From Cryptomeria japonica (taxonomy: Eukaryota > Streptophyta > Pinopsida > Cupressales > Cupressaceae), in contig NC_081407.1 of assembly GCF_030272615.1 (NCBI RefSeq), positions 439,793,213-439,857,212 of the forward strand: a stretch of 64,000 bases of DNA, given 5' to 3'. Numbering within the stretch: position 1 is the stretch's first letter; the number at the start of each line of letters is the position of its first letter. Of this stretch, positions 10,003-21,272 are shown piece after piece. A model generated the notes under the pieces. That model saw only the letters and a list, made by a program, of their open reading frames with translations, ran no database searches and was not told the DNA's origin. Position numbers and translations under genes: made by a program.

Positions 10003-12869
10003 ATGTCTATTGAAACAAGGTTCCAAGCACCAATGATGCAACAAAGTTTGACATATCAACCGACAATGCAATCGAATTTTAATCCAAGGCAATCACAATT
10101 ATATCGAACCCAACAACAAGGCAATATTGATCAAACTCTTTATGATGAAACAAGTCTCCAAATACAAAAACTAGAGGAGAAACTAGCTCAAGAAGAGGAG
10201 ATATTGGAACAAAGAGTGAAAAACATTGAGAAGAATAGATCACAAATGTCCAAAATGTTTCAAAAATTTCCAGGTCAGAATCTAAAGATCGAGCCAATTG
10301 ATGTAAGATCTCTTCTTGAACGATCAGACATACCAGCTCTCCTCTCACAAATAGAGATGATGAAACAATTTCAAGAAAAGAGACAACATCAATTTCAACA
10401 TTATGTGCCTCCACAACAAGAACAAGAAGGTGTTTACTATCAATCACATTTTCAACCAATACAACCAATGGTTCAACCATTTGTCCAACATATACAACCA
10501 ATACAACCAATGGTCCAATTTCAACAATATGTCCAACCAACTATACAATGTCAACAAATAGTCCAACCAATGGTGGAATATCAACAAGTTCAAGTTCAAT
10601 CAACATATCAATGTCAACAACCCCAACCAAACATTCAAAAACCAAGGTTGCAACACACACCAACCCAAGTTTCAAACATATTAAAACAATTGAACCAAGT
10701 CCAATATCAAAACATGACATCAGATCAGAACCAACTTCTTGCCAAACAAGTTCAAATTCCAGATACAACTATGTCAAAACCTCGAAAGAAAGGTGGCTTT
10801 ATTGCAATGCTCTTAAGGAAATTACCAAGTGAGTTCTTTGAGGAAGATCAAAATAATACAATTATGTCTAGCAATGCCTCATCCCCCCGCAAACAAATTG
10901 ACTCTCCAGTGGCATCTATCCCTACACCTCTAGAAGTTTCACAAGAATCTTCCATATTGTCCTCATCAAACAATACACCCAAGGATGAAATTATCCAAGG
11001 GCTATCCATAATTGATAATCCAATTCATGATGCACATCATTGTCATGTTTCAGAAATACAAGACCCAATGCTACCATGCACTTTATTGCCATTACCTATT
11101 TTAGAGGACCCCATTCAAAGTCCCTCTTCCTCATGTTCAAGCATTGATTCCTTGCCAGAATCCATCACAAATGTTCAAAGTGCATTTCCTTCATGCCAAA
11201 ACATTGATTCCTTGCCAGAATCCCCCATGCATATCCAAAGTCCAACCTCATGTCAAGCGGATAATTTAGAGCATGAAGAAACGTGTCTTGTAACAAATCA
11301 AGATCAAGATCCTGAAACCTTATCATCCCATCCAATTGTTGACCAAGATCCCATGTTCCCAGACACTCATGATGAGTCCCCTATTCTTGTCCATCCTATC
11401 TGAAGTCCTATTGACACTCCATTCCCTAAGAAAGATCAAGATATCCCAGTCCATCCAATCCCAAATGATCCCCTTCCATTTCAAGAACATAATATCCTTT
11501 CAAATCCCATTGACATTCCACTTCCTAAGAAAGATCAAGATATCCCTTCCATCTTTTCCGATGATTCCATTAAAAGTCAAGAGCAAAGCACCTTTAAAGA
11601 GATTCCAATGATCTTCCTCCTTGTCAAGATCAAATTATTCCTTTAAATCCTCCACAAGATCCTTTTGTTCCTCCATCTCCTTGTCTTAATGCTCCACATA
11701 CACTCCAAGATTGTATTTCTTGTGATGATCCCATTATTTCTCCCATTCCATCTCTTGAAGAGTTTGTCATTGAACCATGTCCACTACACAATCCTAGTCC
11801 CCCTCATGATCCTAATCCCCCTCATGATTCTAATGTGTCATTGCAAGATGTTCATGAACCCTCGACATGCATAATGGGTTCTTCCACTTTGGTGCAATCC
11901 GATCCACTCCAAGATCTCATTATTTCTCTCATATCATATCCACCTCATAATGGACTCGCGTCTTCTTCCCAAAGAAAAGAGTATCCTACAAGTTAAGATA
12001 TTCATAAAGGCAAAGGAGTAGACCTTCATAAGCAAGCATCCCTTCATGTTAAAGAAGATCTTAAGGGTCATGTCTACACAACTTACTCTCAAGACGTTGG
12101 TATCCCTCCATCCAAATCAAAACATACACCTTCACCATCATATTTTCCATCCATCTTAGGTCCTTATATTCCTTCATCCTCTATGCAAGGTCAGAAAAGG
12201 CACACATCCTTGAGTAAATTTCATCAATCCAAAAGAACTCCATTTCATTCATATCCATCCATGCATTCCTTTCCCCCTCCAAGCAATTTGGATGCCAAGC
12301 ATAAAAGTTATAAGTCTAGCAATCCACATGTATTCAGGGATCAACATGTCCAATATAATCGACATGTCAAAACAAAGAACAATATGATCTATAAAGAAAA
12401 AGAAATATCCAAAAGGCCACAAAGGCCCACTGAGAAAAATCAAGCAAAGTCAAAATATATATGGATTCCTAAATCCCTTGTGCAAGCAATGCACTCCAAG
12501 GAACCACAAAAGCATGAAAAATCAAAAACCATGTGGATCCCCAAGAAGCTCCTTGAAGCACAAAAAGAACAACCCAGATTGGCATCTAAAATTGTTGTTC
12601 CTCCATCCAAACCTTCCAAGTCTATTTCTCCACCACCTTCTTCATCCATTTTGGGCCCTTATGTCCCAAAATCCCAAGCTATTCCTCCATCCAAATCTCA
12701 CAATCTGAGATCCATTTTTCCTCCATCAATCCACCACCCCTCAAGGTGTGTACCAATGTCGATCTTGCCTTCATTTCCACCTGCTGAAGCCCAATTCTTC
12801 CAATACCCTATCCATTATCCAATGCATATTTTCCATCCTTCGATCCCTTTGATCCCATCCCTTGCATAA
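10003..12869 (+). pseudogene. Family B orphan ORF, copy 1 (Pro/Gln/Ser-rich protein)
   Basis: I do not recognise the protein. The start is the ATG after GCATAGTGAC (MSIETRFQAPMMQQSLTYQP); the same context precedes the start in element C. About residues 45-85 form a likely coiled coil (LEEKLAQEEEILEQRVKNIE). Then follow a Gln/Pro/Met-Val-Gln repeat tract (PMVQ, QQYVQP, PTIQCQQ), a long acidic Pro/Ser/Asp region with repeated KDQDIP and HPIPNDP motifs, and a basic C-terminus with two KS(K/T)..W(I/V)PK motifs ending HPSIPLIPSLA. Lesions: TGA at 11401-11403 (CAA in copy 2), a one-base deletion near 11601 and TAA near 11994. There are no CCHC, protease or RT motifs. A Gag-like structural role is possible but unproven. 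Confidence 0.75.
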
Positions 12870-14045
12870 ATCCTTGCCTTAGTTTCATCTCTTTTTCCAT
12901 GTCCTTATCCTACCAACGTCTTTGAGCATACTTTTAAAGGTCATGATCCATTTTTTTCAAAGCTACTATCCAAAAAAAAGACGCTTGAGTCCTTCTTCCA
13001 TCCACTATCATGTGTCCATCTTCTATTGAAAAAGTCAAAAATTAAAAATTGAAAAAAAGTGAAAAAAAAAAAGACAAAAGAAAGAAAAAAAGTAAAGCAA
13101 AAATAATTCGTCCATTGGTTGAAACCTGGCAAATAGGCGCCTTGGGCAAGTACCGTGATGAAAACCTGGCAAACAGGCATCATGCGTAATCTATGAACTT
13201 CTTGCACACCACACTTGGGGGCAGGTTTCCTCCTTCATATCCTATTGCCCTTCATTATCCTATTACCCTTCATTATCCTATCATACCATGTCATTACCCT
13301 TCATATCCTATTGTCCCTCATGTCCATTTCCATTTCCACCTTTGATCTTGACAAGGCTGAGGATCTTCATGAGCATCATGCATCTTGTTTGTAGTTTTTA
13401 GTCCATCATAGCTTTTGGTATTTATCCATTTGCTTATTGCAATCTTTCATCCATATTCCCTGTCTTATTGCAACTTTCTGCCACTATCCCGTATCCTATC
13501 CTGACCTTCAGTCCATGTCCCTTATCCATTCTTGGTCTTACTTATCCTATCCATATCTTATCACTATCCATACACTCATTTTCATTCCTTGATCTTGATC
13601 TGACATAAGGACGCAAAATTTAAACATGTAGTTTCAAAAACCTCTTGACATGTCCCTCATGCCATGTCACTACTTTACATTGTCATATCCAGTCTCTTGT
13701 CCCATCATGCAATAGCCCTTGGAAATTACATCCGTATTGTCTCCATAATAAAAGGCCTTTGTCTTCCCTCTATCCACCAACATTTCAGAAAGCCTATTTA
13801 TTCACCTGTCATATTCCTTGCCTTGCTAGACAATGGGGGCAAAAATCATAAAAATTCCAAAATGTCCTGAAAACATCTCATAAAAATTGAAAAATGTCCT
13901 AAAAAAAAAAAATTCCAAGGTTGTGTCTTTAGCTTTGCGTTTCAACAGTTTGTCCAAATCTTGAAAAACAACAAAAAAGATTAAGTTTCATTGTCATCCT
14001 TTTAGGTTTCATTTATCAATCCCATTAGTTGCATTGCATAGTGAC
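12870..14045 (+). other. Post-ORF region of unit 1 and start of unit 2
   Basis: No coding content. It includes A-rich/T-rich tracts (13030-13100), paired AACCTGGCAAACAGGC..C motifs near 13125-13185, C/T-rich TATCCTATTG repeats, and a short GTCCTGAAAA-type array (13853-13905) before the duplication joint near 13938. Confidence 0.6.
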
Positions 14046-16844
14046 ATTTTTGTTGAAATGAGGTCTCAACCTTCTTACGAAGCCATATCATCACAATTGA
14101 GCAATCAATCATGTCGATCCAATCTCTACATGTCTCAGAACTTGGATCAAACTTTTTATGATGAAACAAGTCTCCACATACAAAAACTAGAGGAGAAACT
14201 AGCTCAAGAAAAGGATATTTTGGAACAAAAAGTGAAAAACATTGAGAAGAATAGATCACAAATGTCCAAAATGTTTCAAAAATTTCCAGGTTGAAATCCA
14301 AAGATTGAGCCAATTGATGTAAGATCTCTTATTGAACGATCAGACATACCAGCTCTCCTCTCACAAATAGAGATGATGAAACAATTTCAACAAAAGAGAC
14401 AACAACATTATGTGCCTCCACAACAAGAACAACAAGGTGTTTACTATCAATCAGATTTTCAACCATCACAACCAATTGTTCAACATTTCCAATGGACACA
14501 ACCAATGGTCCAACATATACAACCAATACAACCTATGGTCCAATTTCAACAATATGTCCAACCAACTATACAATGTCAACAAATGGTTCAACCAATGGTG
14601 GAATATCAACAAGTTCAATTAACATATCAATGTCAACAACCACAACCAAACATTCAAAAACAAAACTTTCAACATGCACCAAGCCAAATTTTGAACATGT
14701 CAAACCAATTTGATCAACATCTAGTTCGAAATAAAAACATGACATCAAACCAACTCCTTTTCAAACAAGTTCAAATTCCAAATACAACTATGTCAAAACC
14801 TCAAAAGAAAGGTGGCTTTATTGCAATGATCTTAAGGAAATTACCAAGTGAGTTCTTTGAGGAAGATCAAGATAATACACTTATGTCTAGCAATGCCTCA
14901 TCTCCCTGCAAACAAATTGACTCTCCAGTGGCATCTATCCCTACACCTTTAGAAGTTTCCCAAGAACCTTCCATATTGTCCTCATCAAACAATACACCCA
15001 AGGATGAAATTATCCAAGGGCTATCCATAATTGATTGCCAAGATAATCCAATTCATGATGCACATCCTTGTCATGTTTCAGAAATACAAGACCCAATGCA
15101 ACCATGCACTTTATTGCCATTACCTATTTTAGAGGACCCCATTCGAAGTCCCTCTTCCTCATGTTAAAGCATTGATTCCTTGTCAGAATCCCCCATGCAT
15201 ATCCAAAGTCCAACCCCATGTCAAGAGGATAATTTAGAGCATGAAGAAATGTGTCTTAAAAAAAATCAAGATCAAGATCCCAAAACCTTATCGTCCCATC
15301 CAATTGTTGACCAGGACTCCATGTTCCTAGACACTAATGATGATTCCCCTATTCTTGTCCATCCTATCCAAAGTCCTATTGACACTCCATTCCTTGAGAA
15401 AGATCAAGATATCCCAGTCCATCCAATCCCAAATTATCCCATTCCATTTCATGAAAAAAATGTCCTTTCAAATCCCATTGGCATTCCACTTCCTCAGAAA
15501 GATCAAGATATCCTTTCCATCCTTTACGATGATCCCATTAAAAGTCAAGAGCAAAGCACCTTTAAAGAGGATTCTAATGATATTCCTCCTTGTCAAGATC
15601 AAATTATTCCTTTAAATCCTCCACAAGATCTTTTTGTTCCTCCATCTCCTTGTCTTAATGCTCCATATACACTCCAAGATCTCATTTCTTTTGATGATCC
15701 CATTATTTCTCCCATTCCATCTCTTGAAGAGCCTGTCATTGATCCATGTCCACCACACAATCCTAGTCCCCCTCATGATCCTAATCCCCCTCATGATTCT
15801 AAAGTGTCAATGCAAGATGTTCATGAACCCTCGACATGCACAATGGGTTCTTCCACTTTGGTGCAATCCGATCCACTTCAAGATCTCATTATTTCTCTCA
15901 TATCATATCCACCTCATAATGGACTCACGTTTTCTTCCCAAAGAAAAGAGTATCCTACATGTCAAGATATTCATAAAGGCAAAGGAGTAGACCTTCATGA
16001 GAAAGAACCCCTCCATATCAAAGAAGATCTTAAGGGTCATGTCTACACAACTCACTCTCAAGATGTTGGTATCCCTCCATCAAAATCAAAACATACACCT
16101 TCCCCATCATACTTTCCATCCATCTTAGGTCCTTATATCCCTTCATCCTCTATGCAAGGTCAGAAAAGGCACACATCCTTGAGTAAATTTCATCAATCCA
16201 AAAGAGGTCCATTTCATTCATATCCATCCATGCATTCCTTTCCCCCTCCAAGCAATTTGGATGCCAAGTATAAAAGTCATAAGTCTAGCAGTCCACATGT
16301 ATTCAAGGATCAACATGTCCAATATACTCAACATGTCAAAACAAAGAACAATATGATCTATAAAGAAAAAAATATATCCAAAAGGCTACAAAGGCCCACT
16401 GAGCAAAATAAAGCAAAGTCAAAATATATATGGGTTCCTAAATCCCTTGTGTTGGAAATGCACTCCAAGGAACCACAAAAGCATGAAAAATCAAAAACCA
16501 TGTGGATCCCTAAGTGGATCCTTGAAACACAAAAGCCTAAAGAAACATCCAACTTGGCATCCAAAGTTGCTATTCCTCCATCCAACCCTCTCAAATTTGT
16601 TCCTCCACCACCTCCTTCTTCCATTTTGGGTCCTTATGTCCACAAATCCCTAGCTATTCCTTCATCAAAATCTCAATATCCAAAATACATCTTTCCTCCA
16701 TCAGTCCATTACCCCTCAAGGTGTGAGCCAATGTTGATCTTGCCTTCATTTCCATCCACTAAAGCCCAATTCTTCCAATACCCTATCCATTATCCAATGC
16801 ATATTTTTCATCCTTCGATCCCTTTAATCCAATCCTTTGCATAA
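14046..16844 (+). pseudogene. Family B orphan ORF, copy 2 (start codon lost)
   Basis: The same protein as copy 1, in one uninterrupted reading frame apart from two nonsense codons: TGA at 14292-14294 (CAG in copy 1, after KFPG) and TAA at 15165-15167 (TCA in copy 1). The initiator is ATT instead of ATG in the conserved GCATAGTGAC context. The extreme N-terminus (EMRSQPSYEAISSQ) differs from copy 1 before the shared coiled coil. It lacks one repeat of the CQNIDSLPES motif that copy 1 has twice. The C-terminal 550 codons (15180-16844) are fully open, with KSKYIWVPKSLV and KSKTMWIPKWIL motifs. Frame retention over 930 codons indicates past coding constraint. Confidence 0.75.
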
Positions 16845-17812
16845 ATCCTTGCCTTAATTTCATCTCTTTTTCCATGTCCTTATCCTACCAACATCTTTGA
16901 GCATACTTTTAAAGGTCATGGTCCATTTTTTTCAAGGCTACTATCCAAACAAAAAGACACTTGAGTCCTTCTTCCATCCCCTATCATGTGTCCATCTTCT
17001 ATTGAAAAAGTCAAAATACAAAATAAAAAAAAAGTGAAAAATTGAAAAAAAAAAAAGAAAAAAGAAAAAAGTAAAGCAAAAAATAATTCATCCACTGGTG
17101 AAAACCTGGCAAACAGGTGCCTTGGGCAAGTACCGTGATGAAAATCTGGCAAACATGCATCATGTGTAATCTATGAACTTCTTGCATATCATACTTGGGG
17201 ATAGGTTTTATCCTATCATATCCTTTTGTCCTTCATTGTTCCATTATCCTATCAAACCCCTGTCATTACCCTCCATTATCCTATTGTCCCTCATGTCCAT
17301 TTCCTCTTTCCACCTTTGATCTTGACAAGGCTGAGGATCTTCATGAGCATCGTGCATCTTGTTTGCAGCTTTTAGTCTATCATAGCTTTTGGTCATTTAT
17401 CCATTTGCTTATTACAACTTTTCATCCATATTCCTTGTCTTATTGCAACTTTCTGCCACTATCCCTTAGCCTACCCCAACTTTCAATCCATGTCCCTTAT
17501 CCCTTCTTGGTCTTTCTTATCCTATCCATATCTTATCACTATCCATACGCTCTTTCTATCCCTTGATCTTGATCTAACATAAAGACGCAAAATTTAAACA
17601 TGGTTTCAAAAACCTCTTGACATGTCCATCATGCCATGTCACTACTTTACATTGTCATATCCAGTCTCTTGTCCCATCATGCAATAGCACTTGAAAATTA
17701 CATCTGTATTGTCTCCATGATAAAAGGCCTTTGTCTTCCCTCTATCCACCATCATTTCAGCAAGCCTATTTATTCACCTGTCATATTCCTTGCCTTGCTA
17801 GACACTGGGGGC

Positions 17813-18045
17813 AAAATCCCTAAAAATCAAATAAAAATGTCCTGAAAAAAATCCATAAAAATTGAAAAATGTCCTGAAATAATCAAAAAAATTGAAAAAT
17901 ATCCTGAAATAATCAAAAAATCAAATAAATGTCCTGAAATAATCAAAAAAATCACATAACATCCTGAAAAAATCCCTAAAAATCAAATAATGTCCTGAAA
18001 AAAATCCCTATAAAGTCAAATAAAGTCCTGAAAAACGAACAATTT
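17813..18045 (+). repeat. A-rich minisatellite, (A)TGTCCTGAAATAATCAAAAA type
   Basis: Seven or so 30-38 bp units built on ATGTCCTGAAAnAATC(C)nnAAAAATnAAA. The mirror array occurs at about 41770-42010 in element C, so it is a family B trait of the region downstream of the ORF. Confidence 0.85.
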
Positions 18046-18060
18046 TTTTTTCAAAACATC

Positions 18061-19112
18061 AAAATCCAAAAACAATTCCTTTGGCATTTTTCATTTTGTC
18101 AATAAATGGTACCCTCTATGCATAGACAGATCGTTGAGCATACATCCAACGAAAATCGATCAAACCTTTATGTAGACAACAAACAGATAACATGTTACAA
18201 CACTACACTTTACTAGAATCATGCGTTAACAGATGAATTTTTCAATCAAACCAGACATTCAAACTGATCAAAATTGTCATATCAATCAATCAACATCAAT
18301 ATCATTTGTCCTTTTCATTATTATCATGGGTCTTATACAGGGTGTGGTATACTCGAAACCAGACTGTGTCCTGTCTTAGACGGGGTACCGCATTCCCTGA
18401 AACCAGACAGCATGATCATTCTTGCTTTCCACATTTGACAATGATGATTAGACCGTTTGTTTGACTTGGTCGAATTTGTGCGTCTTATCTTTTCACTGAT
18501 TTATCTTTGATTTTGATCATGTTCCTATGTTGCTCAAGGATGTCAATGAGTGATTTAGAGTGACCGGGATGGTTCATGGTCCCTTTCTTTTTTTGTGGTG
18601 TTTGTTGTTTGTGGAATGTTTGTCACAAACTGGGGCAACTATATCATTGGGTGTCTGTGATAAGTACATTCGCTTTGTGAATGCCGCACATACCTCGACC
18701 CTTGATGTATGCACCCTAGGATGCTTCACTCATTCCTTATGTGCGATGTGTCTGTCTTTTGCAAAAGGGGTTGCGTTCTAGCTCTAGCCTTCAATGCCAT
18801 GATGCTCTGCATCCTCTTTTCCACATTAAATAAAGGTTCTCACCTACTTCTGTGCATTGGTGAAAGCAAGTTTTCCTTCATCTCTAACTGTCCTCTATCT
18901 AATTTCTTCTTACTAACATTTCTTCCGTCAGTCTTGGTAGTCCATTTGATCCGTTCGAACCTATCGTCTTCTGTCATTCTTATCGATCACTTGGCCTCTT
19001 TTCTAATTTTTTCCGGCCAATTCCTCGAGGGGGCATACATATGTCATTGTTATTGTCTGGGGCATTTTCATTATTGTTCTTTGAAACAATGCTTAGAATC
19101 GCATTGTCTCAA
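18061..19112 (+). other. Family B 3' non-coding internal region
   Basis: No long ORF. It matches 40866-41730 of element C in reverse, including the conserved GAAACCAGACTGTGTCCTGT...CTGAAACCAGACAG block (about 18355-18410) and GGCCAATTCCTCGAGGGGGC (19014-19033) close to the polypurine tract. Confidence 0.6.
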
Positions 19113-19124
19113 AGAGGGGCAAAA
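19113..19124 (+). promoter_or_regulatory. Polypurine tract (family B)
   Basis: AGAGGGGCAAAA lies immediately before TGTAGACATC. The same sequence precedes the LTR at 6212 and, on the minus strand, the LTR of element C. Confidence 0.85.
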
Positions 19125-20453
19125 TGTAGACATCTAAAAATGGTCAACGCTTATGGAGTCATACTTTAACATTTGTGCATTGCCTTATTTTAGGGTTCTT
19201 GCGTCGCATTAACATTTCTTCTATGTTGCACACTTGGTCTTTATCATTTGTGAGCATCGAGTCCTTCTTCTACATTCTTCATTTTTATCGCTTTTGAATT
19301 AGGTCTTGTCGATAACAATCTTCAGTCATGATTTTGGTCGATCCTTGTCCTTGTCAAACTCGTCATTTTGCTATCGATTCGTCATCGATCCTTGTCCTTG
19401 TCAATCTCATCATTTTGTGATCGATTCGTCATCGATCCTTGTCCTTGTCAATCTCATCATTTTGCGATCGATTCATCATCGATCCTTGTCCTTGCCAATT
19501 TTGTCATTTTACGATCGATTCGTCATCGATCCTTGTCCTCTTCAATCATGTCAATTGGCACTTATCAATTTGATCTCCTTGTCAATCTTGGTCAATTTGT
19601 CATTGATTTTTGTCACCCAATCTCAATCATTTATCAACACTGGTCCTTTGTCAGTCAGGATCATGATCAAATCGACCCTACATCAATTATCTTTTGTCAA
19701 GACCTAATTGTCGTCCTTGCATTTCTAATTCATCTTCTAGGGTTTTATGATTTATTCATTTAATCTTGTTTGTCATTTTCCCTCTAGGTTAAATAATTTA
19801 TTTATTTATCCTAAGTCTTCTTGTCACAATGAAATATTTACTTAATTGGCTAATTAATTCCCTCTCTTTTTGTGAATTAATTAATGAATGAAAAATTATT
19901 AATTAATTCACCTAATTTTCTAATTTCTTCTAATTTCTATTTCTATTTTCAAATTTTTGTCATAACATCTTGCATAGCAATTTGTCATAATTTGTCATAA
20001 ATTGTCATAATTTGTCATAACACCTTGCATAGCAATTTGTCATATACTTGTCATAATTTTGCTATTCTTGTTTTGAATTTCCTTTCAAATCTCTTCATGC
20101 TAATCTTGTCTTCTCTCCAATTTGTCTATAAATTGGATGAGTTTCATCAATGGAATCAATCACGCTTCTAGTATCCTTACACTATCATCTCATCTTGTCA
20201 ATCTTGCTTTCATACTATGCTTGTGCACTTGTAGGTGAGATCTATAAACACACTAATTTGAAGGAGAAAGAAGTACAATGGAGAATTCTGGAGGAGACAT
20301 TCACATTTGTAATGGTTTGTGTTTGGTTTGAATGTCTTATTTTCAATATCTCTATTGAATGTTTATAGGATTTCTTATCACTGCAATCTAGTTTTTTTGA
20401 TTGAGCTAGTCTAATTTCTATTTGCTTTGATTAATTCCAAATTCCTATCTACA
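19125..20453 (+). repeat. 3' LTR of the family B element (1329 bp)
   Basis: TGTAG...CTACA ends. It contains a degenerate array of ATCGATTCGTCATCGATCCTTGTC units (19370-19550) expanded relative to the other LTRs and a TATAAA at 20127. It lacks the 449-bp duplication. It is immediately followed by a truncated antisense coding fragment, the insertion target. Confidence 0.85.
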
Positions 20454-20904
20454 GTGATAATAGTAGAACACACCATACCTTCCCTCGAGGGTGAAGTATT
20501 TCATTATAATTTTGCAAACCTGATCCCATGGGTAGGGTAAACATTCCCTATTGAAACCTCCACACATTTTGGCTGGCTCCTCACCCTTTTTAAAGAAGCA
20601 GTTCATGTTGTTTTCATCCACAACCCTGTTGGTTTTCTTCCATTTCCTGCCTTCAGTAGAGAGACCCATAGTCTGGGCGATAACTTCCTCACTGATTTCA
20701 AATGAAATGTCCTCCATGACCACCCTCTTGTCCTTCCAACTGTTGACAAATTGCATGGAGAGGTTTTCATCAAATCCGTTCATGGCTTCTATGAACGGGA
20801 TGATTCCTCCTTCTTTAGCATACATCCAGATGCATGGGTTGTTGTAAAAAAGTCATCTATAATGTGCGGTTCCACCCAGACTAAATCCCCTCCCATGATA
20901 GCAT
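20454..20904 (-). pseudogene. Unidentified conserved-looking protein fragment, cut at both ends
   Basis: The minus frame reads ...NNPCIWMYAKEGGIIPFIEAM, then SWKDKRVVMEDISFEISEEV, IAQTMGLSTEGRKW and CKIIMKYFTLEGRYGVFYYYH. The pattern (F..SW.D..V....F.....IA..TGL...G, then YFTLEGR) resembles a protein of unknown function I associate with plant repeats; I cannot name a family. The family B LTR cuts it right after YYYH. Upstream, a stop or frameshift near 20850 separates the main frame from a possible extension (WVEPHIIDDFF), and it gives way to Copia LTR sequence near 20905. It may be another antisense extra ORF of a retrotransposon. Confidence 0.5.
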
Positions 20905-21215
20905 GTGCAGAACCCCATTCGTATACACATACTATCTGTAGTAGTATCATCTGATTATGGGTAAGGTTTCCCATCGTGGTTTTCCCCTTATAGGGTTTCC
21001 ACATACAAATCTCTATGTTATGTGTTGTGGATGTTGTTTCTCTTTCTGTTATATGCATTGAGTTTCATCGGTATTGATATTAACTATTAAACTATTAACC
21101 GACATTAAGTTTGGTTCACTGGTATTAAGTATCAAGTTTGATTAAGTTATATTTGGGTTAAAATTAATTGACAACTAATTTACCCCCCCCTCTCAGTTGC
21201 CTTCGGGTCCTAACA
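20905..21215 (+). repeat. Truncated 5' LTR of Copia E
   Basis: It matches the end of the 3' LTR from GCATGTGCAGAACCCC onward and ends CTAACA at 21215. The first roughly 780 bases of the LTR are missing; unrelated antisense sequence lies to the left. Confidence 0.75.
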
Positions 21216-21217
21216 AT

Positions 21218-21229
21218 TGGTATTAGAGC
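21218..21229 (+). promoter_or_regulatory. Primer binding site, initiator tRNA-Met type (Copia E)
   Basis: TGGTATTAGAGC, one base from the usual Copia TGGTATCAGAGC, two bases after the LTR end. Confidence 0.85.
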
Positions 21230-21272
21230 TAAGTCCTCTTTTTGCAGAAGTTTAACAACTTGAGGAGATTCT

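Larger units (their letters stand above)
9862..18060 (+). repeat. 4.1-kb internal tandem duplication carrying the ORF
   Basis: Unit 1 runs from about 9862 to 13937 and unit 2 from about 13938 to 18060. Both open with TTTGTC.AAATCTT.AAAAACAAC, contain the whole ORF, then the same post-ORF sequence (AATCCTTGCCTTA.TTTCATC) and end in the GTCCTGAAA-type A-rich repeat. Each unit carries private stops and indels, so the duplication is not recent. Exact joints are approximate. Confidence 0.85.
6212..20453 (+). mobile_element. Family B non-autonomous LTR retrotransposon (tandem member)
   Basis: LTR (6212-7910), PBS matching tRNA-Trp (7916-7932), a 2-kb non-coding leader, two tandem copies of the orphan ORF block, a 3' region, polypurine tract (19113-19124) and LTR (19125-20453). 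No protease, RT, RNase H or integrase is present, so enzymes must have come from another element. The left LTR is flanked on both sides by family B internal sequence (3' end on its left, PBS on its right), so it is the shared middle LTR of a tandem array. Same family as the minus-strand element at 39481-49017. Confidence 0.85.

Noticed and set aside
10079-10768. Minus-strand Val/Leu-rich frames over the orphan ORF
   Set aside because: Mirror frames of the Gln/Pro-rich coding strand (also at 14329-14748); no independent conservation or start context.
20905-21215. Solo LTR or separate element at this position
   Set aside because: It is followed by a PBS and gag, and matches the end of the split 3' LTR, so it is the truncated 5' LTR of Copia E.
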